Part shown: positions 18,511 through 26,727 of the stretch, piece after piece | Layout of the letters: the number at the start of each line of letters is the position of its first letter | Numbering within the stretch: position 1 is the stretch's first letter | Translations under genes and position numbers: made by a program | The notes under the pieces: model-generated | What the model was told of the DNA's origin: nothing | The model's database searches: none | What the model saw: the letters and a program-made list of their open reading frames with translations, nothing else | Source of the DNA: Acanthamoeba castellanii str. Neff | Taxonomy: Eukaryota > Discosea > Longamoebia > Acanthamoebidae | Length of the DNA stretch: 26,727 bases | Assembly (NCBI RefSeq): GCF_000313135.1 | Contig: NW_004457343.1 | Location: forward strand, 3,933 to 30,659 | Direction: 5' to 3'

Positions 18511-19243
18511 TCAGTGGTGGTAGGAGGGGAGGGAGTCATCGATGCGCGCGGTCCACGCCGCCAGACCGCCGGCGAGGTTGTATACTCGGTCGAACCCGAT
18601 GGCCCGCAGCTGCTGCGTCACCAGGTGGCTGCGCTGGCCCAGGTGACACACCACCACCACCTGTGCTGGTCGCCGTTGTTGTTGATGTTGTTGGAGGTTT
18701 GGCTGTGGTTAGGAGGTCTCATCACCGCCGCCACCAGCAGCGCGCGTGTAGCGGCGGCCCGCACCTCATCGGCGATGAAGGGCCGCAGCTCGTGCAGGCG
18801 CTGGCCCAGCTGGCCCATGGGGATGTGCACGAAGTAGAACCCTTCGTCGCGGCCTCGTCGAGCTACGGGCACCTCTGCTCTGGAGGCGCACGACCTCTTC
18901 CACTTCGTAGCCGATTTCGAGCCGCTCCCCACGACCAGCGCGTGGCATCCACTTCTTCCTCTTCTCGTCCTCTTCCTGGCGTGGCTCTGTCGATTGTGGC
19001 TTGTTGCACTCTGCCGCGTTCACGAGCTGCAGTTGGTGAGCATCTTGAAACTGGAGCTGCCCGGTCTGTTCGAGATGTCGTCGCAGATCGCACATTCGCC
19101 GCTCAAATGACTCGCGCACGTCGAGTAGCAGCAATCGCTGCTTCCCATCCTGGGCACGATCTTTTCTTTGACTACCGCCAGCATCCCCTGGCTGCCAGTC
19201 GCTGTGCGAGCTCCTCCACCTCCATCACCGCCGTGGGCTCCAT
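18511..19243 (-). CDS. Rhodanese-domain protein
   Basis: Minus-strand gene. The last exon (18660-18511) reads VVVVCHLGQRSHLVTQQLRA, then GFDRVYNLAGGLAAWTARID, and ends SLPSYHH. CHLGQRS is the rhodanese active-site loop (CxxGxRS) with its Cys intact. The preceding exon ends at 18765 after HIPMGQLGQRLHELRPFIADE, also typical. Further upstream RLLLLDVRESFE (about 19140-19105) is the family's first strand. MEPTAVMEVEELAQRLAAR at 19243 is the probable start. Splicing in the 5' half is not settled: the frame changes near 19190-19140 and again between about 18960 and 18840, and there is a roughly 60-residue insertion between DVRES and HIP. Sulfur transfer or a phosphatase-like role is possible; substrate unknown. 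It is divergent from RNase Z, 125 nt away. Confidence 0.75.
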
Positions 19244-19368
19244 TCCATTCGATCGTGGAAAAGGAGAGAAACTCTTCCGCGATTGCTGTCATTCCAACAC
19301 ACAAGCCGACAACGCGTTCAAGTCGAGTCGTGCTGGCACACTTGAACCCGGAGGCGTAGAAACAAAGG
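19244..19368. promoter_or_regulatory. Divergent promoter region, rhodanese / RNase Z
   Basis: Only 125 nt separate the two start codons, so both core promoters must overlap or be very short. No TATA element is obvious. Confidence 0.5.
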
Positions 19369-22300
19369 ATGAAGATCTATGCACAAGTGCTGGGCACAGC
19401 GACGGGAGATTCCACCCCAACGCTGCTCATTTTCTTCGATCAGAAGCGATTTCTCTTCAACTGCGGAGAGGGCACCCAGCGTTTTTGCACCGAACACAAG
19501 GCACGTACACTGTTACGCGCCCCATCCTGATGAAATGATGATTTCGAAAGAATCTCATCATAATAAATCGCTACACAGATCCGCTTGGCCCGGATCAAGG
19601 ACATCTTTTTGACTCGCCTCCACTGGGAGAACACTGGCGGTCTGCCGGGTACGTCACACGCGGCCTGGTGTGTCGTGCTTTCATCCATGTCTCTGTCTCT
19701 GTGTTGCGTTTCCTCCTCCACCACCTCCACCTTTTGTTCACCACGGGTGTTGTGTGCATTTTGAGTGCAGGCGCGCTGCTGACGGTGGCCGATGCGTTGC
19801 AGCACATGCCCGGTCCGCAGAGCATCTCCATCTACGGCCCGCGCCACACGCGCAACTTCATCACCAGCCTCCGCTACTTCATCAACAGGTGATCAATCAT
19901 CACCATGAGCGTTTGATGTAGCCAAGCGCTCACGTGAGTCGTCATTCTGCGCATACCGCACACGCCGCACACACGGCACACGCACACGCCGCGCGCACAC
20001 GCAGGAAGCACATGGTACTGAACGCGCGCGAGTTCGTGGAGGACGCGGCCCATCCCGAGGCGACGGTGTTCGACGACGGCAACCTGCGCATCGCCGCCGT
20101 GGAGCTCGTCCTCCCCTCGGAGCCCGCCACGCTCGCCCCGTGCCGCTCGGTGGCCCCGCCGGCGCCGGCGCGCCCCCAGCCTGCTGACGTCGACAGTGTC
20201 GACACCGCCGACGCGGCCAAAGGGAAAGAGAAAGAGGAGGAGGTGAAGGAGAAGGAAGAAGAGAAAGGCAAGGAAAAGCGAAAGGAAAGCGAAGTCGAGC
20301 TGGAGAAGGAGAAGGCGGCCATGGCCAGCGAGGCGGTCGAGGCCGGGGCGGCGGCGGCCGCGGGGAATCGGAAGAGAAAGTCGCGAGGCGGTCCGCACCA
20401 GTGGGTGTTCTCGTCGGTGGCCGACTCGCCGGCCTACGACCGGGGCGACCGGTCGTCGAGCATCGTGCTCGCTCACGACGTCGGCCGAATGGCCAAGGCC
20501 ACAGCTACGACCGCCGACGACGACGACGGAGCGAGCTCGCCCTCCGCGCACGCGCCCCTGCGAAAACGTACCAAATGTATTAATCGCGTATTTATTTTAT
20601 TTTGCACAGTGGCACGCGTGCGGCCTCCGACTCACTCGTGTCGTGTGTGTGCGTCGTGTGTCGTGTCGTGTGTCGATGGGCAGCAGGGGGCCATGATGAC
20701 GAGGCGACGGGTCGAGTGGCGCCGCTGGTGGAGCGAAACGGAGGTCCGTCGACGGCGGTGGTGTGCTACATCTGCCGATCGCCCGACCTCCCCGGCAAGT
20801 TCGACCCCAAGCAGGCCAAGGCCCTGGGCGTGCCCTCCGGCCCTCTCTTCGGTACCTGCCACCAAGCGACACTTTCTTTTTATTTATTTATGTTATTGAA
20901 ATTGTTTCGAGATTGTTTGCCACAACTAAAACTAAATTGGGTTGGGCCAGGCCGGTTGACCAAGGGAGAGACCATCATGATGGCCGACGGCCGGCAGGTG
21001 AAGCCCTCGGACTGCATCGGCCCGTCGCGCCCCGGCACCGTGTTCGCGATCGTGCACTGCCCGTCGGAGGCCTACGTCGACGTGCTGGTCCACCACCCGG
21101 CCTGGCGCCCCTACACCGGCCCGCAGCCGCAGATCGCCGCCGGCTGCGTGCTCCACATCACGCCCCAGCACGTACTCACCCACAGCGACGCCTACCGCGC
21201 CTGGATGCACTCCTTCGGCCCCAACACCCAGGTACGCGTTGACCGTGTGTCGTGTGTGTGTCGCGTGCGTGTCGCGTGCGTCGCGCGTGTCGCGGGAAGC
21301 TAATCTCTCTCTCTGTGTGTATGTGTGTGTGTGTGTGTGTGTGCTGTGACAGCACGTGTTGGTGAACGAGCACGCGTGTCCGCAGCGACCGGTGTTCATC
21401 GGGGCCACGCGCAACCACCACAAGCTCCACGCGCTCCACCCGGGCATCTTCCCCATGCCCCACATCGACTACAGCGTCCCCACCCTCCCCGGTATGCACC
21501 CCCCCCCAACTCACCAAACGCATTCCGTTCATGCCAGCGTTGCTTGGAATGACACGCACGCATTCTTTCTTTCTTTCTTTCTCTGATCATCAGGCGGGCT
21601 GCCCAAGAAGGCGGTGGTGGCCGAGCCGCTGCTCAAATTCCTTCTCGCCCCGCCCACAGCCGTCGGTGCGCTTTCCCTCGAGTATGCGTGTTCTTCACCG
21701 GGCCGTCACATTATTAACATTCCGTGTGCGTGTGCGTGTGCGTGTGTGCGTGTGCGTGCGTGTGTGCGTGTGCGTGTGCGTCGTCTCATCCCAGGGTTGG
21801 ACACGAGCGAGGTGTTGAAGCCGATCGACGAGCAGGAGGTGGCGGAGGAGATGGAGAGCAACGAGGAGCTGCGCGAGTCGAGCGCGGTGCTGCGCGCGTG
21901 GCTCCGCGCGTTCGAGGGGAGCGAGGCCGCGCTGGCCACCCGACAACGATTCGGCGGGGCGGATCGCCAGCCGGAGGTGGTCTTCCTGGGCACCGGCGCC
22001 GCCATCCCCTCCAAGTACCGCAACGGTCCGTCGCCACCCATCAGCCCCAGCCTCGCCACGTCATCCATGCTGACATGTGCGTGTGCGATGGTGTGTGCGC
22101 GTGCGGTGTGCGTGCGGTGTGTGTGTGTGTGTGATGTGTGCGTGTGCAGTGTCATCGGTCTACGTGTCGGTGCCGTCGTTCGGGGGCTGTTGATGGACTC
22201 CGGCGAGGGCAGCTTCGGGCAGCTCGCCCGCCGATTCGGCACCGAGCGCGCCCTGCGCGTGGTGGCCGAGCTGCAGGTGGTGCTCATCTCGCACATGCAC

Positions 22301-23356
22301 GCCGACCACCACCTGGGCCTGCTTCGCATTCTCGCCATTCGCCAGGAGCTCATCGCTGCGTCCCGATGGAATTCAAAGAAGCCTGAAACGTCCGAGGCCG
22401 AGGCCGAGGAAGAGGAGGCGCTGGTGGTGGTGGGTCCGCCGGCGCTGAAGGAGTGGCTGGACGAGTACTCGTCCCAGATCGAGCGGCTGGCCTACCGCTT
22501 CGTGCCCTGCCACGCCCTCAACCAGCCGCAGCACCCCGTCCGGTACCTCTCTCGCGCCTCGCCTACACACGGCCATGGATGCTTACGTGTCGTGTGTGCG
22601 GCGTGGGGGGGGGTGGCGTGTGGCGTGTGGCGTGTGTCGTGTGGCGTGTGTCGTGTGTCGTGCGGTGTGTGTCGTGTGTCGTAGGGGTCATCTGGAGAGG
22701 TCCCTGGGGCTGGTGGAGGTGCATAGCACGGAGGTGGTCCACTGCCCGTTCGCCTACGGCTTTGCCCTCACGCACCAGTCCGGCTGGAAGATCGTCTACT
22801 CTGGTACCGCCCCCGCCCTCCGACCACACGACGCAGGTTTCCGGGGCCGAATGTTTTTCTAATCGGGCGGTGGTGCGCGACGCAGGGGACACGCGCCCGT
22901 GTGCGCAGCTGGCGGAGGTGGGGCGCGGCGCGACGCTGCTGATCCACGAGGCCACGTTCGAGGACGCCATGGCCGACGAGGCCGTCGCCAAATACCACTC
23001 CACCACCACCGAGGCCCTCTCCTCCGGCGCCGAGTACGTCTCTCTTCCCCCCGTCGTGTTTCGTGTCGTTGGTCGTGTCGTGTCGTGTCTTCGCGCTCAC
23101 GAATCAACAACACGTGTGCGTGCAGGATGGGGGCCGAGTTCGTGGCGATGTTCCACTTCAGCCAGAGGTACCCCAAGATTCCGGTGGTGGAGTCGAGCGC
23201 CGCGGAGCACATGGGCATCGCCTTCGACCTCATGTCGACGCCGCTCCACCTCCTGCCCGTGCTGCCCCACCTCCTGCCGCCGCTCCGCGCCCTCTTCACG
23301 AGGAAGCCGACGACGGCGACGACGAGGAGGCCGCCGCCGCCGCCACCAAGTCATAA
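19369..23356 (+). CDS. ELAC2: Ribonuclease Z, long form (ELAC2-type tRNA 3' endonuclease)
   Basis: Thirteen exons: 19369-19500, 19579-19648, 19771-19888, 20005-20567, 20684-20851, 20951-21231, 21353-21491, 21594-21665, 21795-22025, 22150-22542, 22685-22803, 22886-23033 and 23126-23356; about 888 aa if two missing bases are allowed for. The inactive N-terminal half shows LFNCGEGTQRFCTEHK and TRLHWENTGGLPG. The catalytic C-terminal half shows FLGTGAAIPSKYRN, metal-binding SHMHADHH, HTQ-like THQSGWKIVYSGDTRP, LIHEATFED and HFSQRY. It removes 3' trailers from pre-tRNAs. A Lys/Glu-rich insert and an RKRKSRGG basic patch lie in exon 4. Frame breaks occur at the G5 run 22182-22186 and near 23300. 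Intron 1 has a GC donor. A stop at 23356 is preferred because AATAAA follows at 23432. Confidence 0.9.
21721..21780. repeat. GTGTGC-type tract in RNase Z intron 8
   Basis: Alternating GTGTGC/GTGCGT units fill the intron between exons 8 and 9, ending shortly before the CCCAG acceptor at 21791. Confidence 0.7.
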
Positions 23357-23431
23357 GTTCTTTTTCTCTTCGTACATCACACCTTTGGGCTTCATTGATG
23401 GAAAGGGTTCGAGAGTGTTGTGTAAAAGTAT

Positions 23432-23437
23432 AATAAA
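23432..23437 (+). promoter_or_regulatory. Polyadenylation-type AATAAA
   Basis: It follows the favoured RNase Z stop by 76 nt and is directly followed by A-rich sequence and (ATGA)n. It would fall inside the coding region if the alternative stop at 23456 were used, which argues for the earlier stop. Confidence 0.45.
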
Positions 23438-23444
23438 AATAAAA

Positions 23445-23469
23445 ATGAATGAATGAATGAATGAATGAA
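23445..23469. repeat. (ATGA)n microsatellite
   Basis: About six ATGA units in the convergent 3' region of RNase Z and the histidine kinase. The rest of the interval to 23688 has no supported gene. Confidence 0.8.
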
Positions 23470-23688
23470 CACATTGAAGAGAGCTCAGGGCCACACGGCG
23501 GGCGGCTCGTGGCCCTCCTCGTCGTCATCGGTGGCGGTGGCGGCGGCAACGGTGGTGGTCCCGACGTCGGCGATGTCGTGGGTGGACCGGACCTTGCAAT
23601 GTACATACATGCGGGTGGGTTCGTCGAGCACGAAGCTGGGCGAACCGCCGGGACGCCGCAAGTGGTCGTGCCGTGCCACCACCTCCAG

Positions 23689-25595
23689 TCACGCGTCCTT
23701 GGAGAGGTTGAGGAAGGACTCGATCGTCTGCTTGAGGGACTCGGCGTGGATGGGCTTCGAGATGTACCCGTCCATGCCGCCCTCGAGGCACTTCTCTCGA
23801 TAGCCCTGGATGGCGTGCGCGGTCATGGCGACGATCGGCGTGTGGCCCTTGCCCTGCCGCTTCTCGAGCTCGCGGATCTTGGCCGTCGCCTCGAAGCCGC
23901 CCATCTCCGGCATCTGGACGTCCATGAGGATCAGGTCGAACCGATGCCCGCGAGCCGCCTCGACCGCCTTCCGTCCGTTGTCTGCCAGCGTCACCGCATA
24001 GCCAAACCTTTCCAACAATCTGCCATCATCGACCACACAAACGACGTCAGGCCCCAAAAAGCAACCAACAAGAAGCCCAAGAGAAGAGGAGGAGGAGCTG
24101 TGTGCGTACCTGATGGCAAGCTTCTGATTGACGACGTTGTCCTCGGCGAGAAGGATCTTCTGCTTGGGCTTGCCCTGCACGGTGAGGAGCGGCGAGCCCC
24201 CGGCGGTGGTGTCGCTGCCGGTGGAGGCCATGTGGATGGGCTCCTTCTCGAAGGGCTTGAGCAGGGCGTAGAGAAGCTCGCTCTGACCCACCGGCTTGTT
24301 GAGGTAGGCACACATGGGCGGACACGAGTGCTGGCTCAGTATGTCTGCATTGCACGAAGAACACGGTCAGTATTGTGCGTGTCGTGTTGTTATGTTGTTG
24401 TGTTGTGTCTCTTGTGCGGTCGTACCACGCTTGGAGGTGGTGGGTGAGAGCATGAGGATGATCATCGTCTCCTTGGTGATGATTCGGTTCTCGGTGAACT
24501 GCGCGACGGTGAGGCCTTCGAGGTCGTCCGGGATCTGCGAGACGAGCAGCACATACTCGAAGGGCTTCTGTGCGAGCGACGACTCAGCGAAGAGCTCGGT
24601 GGCCTCGTGCACGGTGTCGACCAGCACGGGCTCCATCTGCCAGTGTAGGAGCATCTGGGAGAGGATGCGGCGCGAGGTGATGTTGGCGTCGACCAGCAGC
24701 ACGCGGCGGCTCGAGAGGATGGCCGTCTGCTGCTTCTGGTGCGGCGACTCGTCGCGGCCCAGGCCGAACGTGGCCGTGAAGTGGAACAGACTGCCCTTGT
24801 CCGGGACGCTCTCGGCCGTGAGTTTACCCTGCGCGCGAAGGAGGAAAAGCATAAGCTTAGCAGGTGGAGAGCAACAAAGCGTCAAAGAAGCGAGTGAGCG
24901 AGAGAGAGAGAGAGAAATAGAGTGGAGAATGGCAATCCAGGGATGATGGATCGGTGTGGGATATTCACCGGTGCAGTTTCCCCTACCTGCATGAGCTGCA
25001 CGAGGCGCGTGGAGATGGTGAGACCGAGGCCGGTACCACCGTACTTGCGGGTGATGGACCCGTCGGCCTGCGAGAAGGCCTCGAAGATGACGGAGAGCTT
25101 GTCGGCGGGGATGCCGATGCCCGTGTCGCGCACGGCAAAATGGAGGACGACCGAGTCGGCGTTCCTCTGCTGCATCTGCACCGAGAGGACGACCTCGCCC
25201 TTGGACGTGAACTTGATAGCGTTGCCCACTAAACGAGGTCGGAGTCAGGCAATGAACAACAGCAATAACAAGAAGCCGGAAAGAAGGAAGGAAAGAAAGA
25301 AGAGCGACGCGGGTACCTAGGTTGATGATGACCTGCCGCAGTCGCACGGGATCACCGACCAGCTTGTCGGGCAGTGTGGGCTCGATATCGCTCAGAAGCT
25401 CGATGCCCTTCTCATGGGCCTTGAGCGCCAGCGCCTTGAGCGTGTCGCCCAGGGTCTCGTGAAGCGACATATCTGCACGTGTGTTGTCGGTGAGCAAAAA
25501 CGCGAAAACAAGTACTGAAACGGCATTGGAGCGAAGTGTGGCGGTGCGCGTACCGATGTGCTCAATGTCGAGCTTACCGGCCTCAATCTTGGAGA

Positions 25596-25626
<31 letters not shown>

Positions 25627-26527
25627 ACCCAGCGCCGAGGAGTGCACCAGCTTCAGGTAGTCGCGCTGCTCGGAGCTCAGCTGAGTGTCCAGCGCCAGCT
25701 CGGTCATACCGATGATACCGTTCTGGAAAGTTAAAGGTGAGAAGACAAGCGCTTGGCGTGCGGCTTTTCGACAGAACTGGGCGTACCATGGGCGTTCGGA
25801 TCTCGTGTGACATGTTGGCCATGAACTCGGTCTTGGCCCTGTTGGCTTCGTTGGCGAGCGCGGTCTTGATGAGCATCTCCTTGAGCGTGCAGATCATCTC
25901 GTTGATTATAGTCTTCAGGGTGTTCATCTCTCCGTAGGCCTCGACGGTGATGAAACGGGTGAAGTCGCCCTTGGTCACGGCTCGCGCCACCTCGGCAATG
26001 GCTCGCACCTGTGCGCATACACAACAGCAATCGTCAGGTGGTGCGGGACCGTAGAAGGCGAGCTCAAAAAGCACAAGAAAAGCGTCTGTACCTGATTGGT
26101 CAAGTTGGCCGCCATGGTGTTCACGTTGGTCGTAAGGTCCTCCCAGATACCGGAGACGCCCTTGACCTGCGCCTGGCCGCCGAGCTTGCCCTCTGTGCCG
26201 ACCTCGCGAGCGACTCGAGTCACCTCCGACGCGAACGTGTTGAGCTGATCCACCATGGTGTTGATTGTCGACTTGAGCTCGAGGATCTCGCCCTTGGCGT
26301 CGGCCGTCATCTTCTTCGACAGATCGCCCTTCGCCACGGCCGTCGTCACTTGCGCGATGGCGCGCACTTGACCCGTGAGGTTGGCCGCCATGGTGTTCAC
26401 GTTGTACGTGAGGTCCTTCCAGATGCCCGATACACCGCGCACGTGGGCCTGGCCGCCGAGCTTGCCCTCCGTGCCGACCTCGCCGGCCACTCGGGTCACC
26501 TCCGACGCGAACGAGTTGAGCTGATCC

Positions 26528-26568
<41 letters not shown>

Positions 26569-26727
26569 CTTCACGTCCGTGGTCATCTTCTTCGACAGAT
26601 CGCCGCGTGCGACAGCCGTCGTCACCTCGGCGATGGCGCGCACTTGGCCCGTGAGGTTGGCCGCCATGGTGTTCACGTTGTCTGTGAGGTCCTTCCACGT
26701 GCCGGCGACTCCTCGGCACCATGGCCT
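23689..26727 (-). CDS. Hybrid sensor histidine kinase with HAMP repeats (3' part; 5' end outside window)
   Basis: Eight exons seen on the minus strand: edge-26092, 26008-25787, 25722-25554, 25472-25317, 25228-24987, 24828-24426, 24344-24110 and 24019-23689; about 798 aa visible. At least three HAMP-type repeats of 92 aa each ([45 protein letters not shown]). Then the phosphoacceptor helix [20 protein letters not shown] and an ATPase domain with N box [25 protein letters not shown] and GGTGLGL. Next comes a degenerate receiver ([16 protein letters not shown]), then a full receiver with [16 protein letters not shown] (phosphoacceptor Asp), MTAHA and YISKPI. The order matches fungal Nik1/Os-1-type osmosensing kinases. 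No membrane segment is visible, so it is probably cytosolic. The stop at 23689 is convergent with RNase Z. Confidence 0.93.
26108..26711. repeat. 276-bp tandem coding repeats (HAMP modules)
   Basis: The phrase GCCATGGTGTTCACGTTG recurs at 26111, 26387 and 26663, a spacing of exactly 276 bp (92 codons). Nucleotide identity between units is high, suggesting recent duplication or gene conversion. The array runs off the right edge. Confidence 0.88.

Noticed and set aside
18124..18837. 237-codon plus-strand frame in the ABC/rhodanese spacer
   Set aside because: It overlaps the well-supported rhodanese final exon in antisense and has no family features.
18854..18872. 19-nt GT-AG ultra-short intron in the rhodanese gene
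   Set aside because: A conventional-size intron of about 60-70 nt ending at the same region also restores the frame.
23461..24447. 328-codon plus-strand frame antisense to the histidine kinase
   Set aside because: It shadows receiver-domain exons whose minus-strand motifs are unambiguous.

Overview
The window looks like nuclear DNA of a GC-rich amoeba, most likely Acanthamoeba or a close relative. Supporting signs are a strong G/C bias at third codon positions, tightly packed genes on both strands, and many short spliceosomal introns (about 50-350 nt). The protein set is eukaryotic (clathrin light chain, PRPF39, V-ATPase subunit D, XPG, long-form RNase Z) mixed with bacterial-type families (LolD-like ABC ATPase, hybrid histidine kinase, COG1839 adenosine-specific kinase). 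The organism assignment is inference; the gene families are read directly from conserved motifs.

Layout: a single-exon zinc-independent MDR oxidoreductase (104-1153, +); a 1.6 kb gene-free stretch (1154-2730) whose core has essentially no CpG; clathrin light chain (2731-3586, +); a small proline-rich ORF (3802-4161, -); an adenosine-specific kinase family gene (4393-5229, -); a tRNA-Gln(UUG) (5440-5511, +); PRPF39 (5588-8544, +); V-ATPase subunit D (8785-10179, +); a large XPG/RAD2 nuclease with UIM-like motifs, a PIP box and a C-terminal SAP motif (10432-15747, +); a soluble LolD-type ABC ATPase (15926-17965, -); a rhodanese-domain protein (18511-19243, -); RNase Z/ELAC2 (19369-about 23356, +); and the 3' part of a HAMP-repeat hybrid histidine kinase (23689 to beyond the right edge, -).

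The genes do not form an operon-like system; they are independent housekeeping, repair, RNA-processing and signalling genes. RNase Z and the tRNA gene share a theme (tRNA 3' maturation), as do PRPF39 and the dense introns (U1-dependent 5' splice-site choice), but proximity alone does not show linkage.

Main points for a second look: (1) an interval of about 1.3 kb (1400-2690) with no CpG at all inside CpG-rich DNA, carrying a 24-bp-stem hairpin, which suggests a formerly methylated and deaminated element; (2) a 5' splice-site preference for GTAC, often GTACG (about 38 of 60 hand-placed donors), with no GTAAG; (3) a prokaryote-type adenosine-specific kinase with four introns; (4) several one-base reading-frame breaks, three of which are repaired by a single added G, in XPG and RNase Z, more likely assembly indels than biology; (5) the HAMP-repeat hybrid kinase with a 276-bp repeat unit and one receiver lacking its phosphoacceptor Asp. 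I found no CRISPR array, no intact mobile element and no clearly new multi-gene system.
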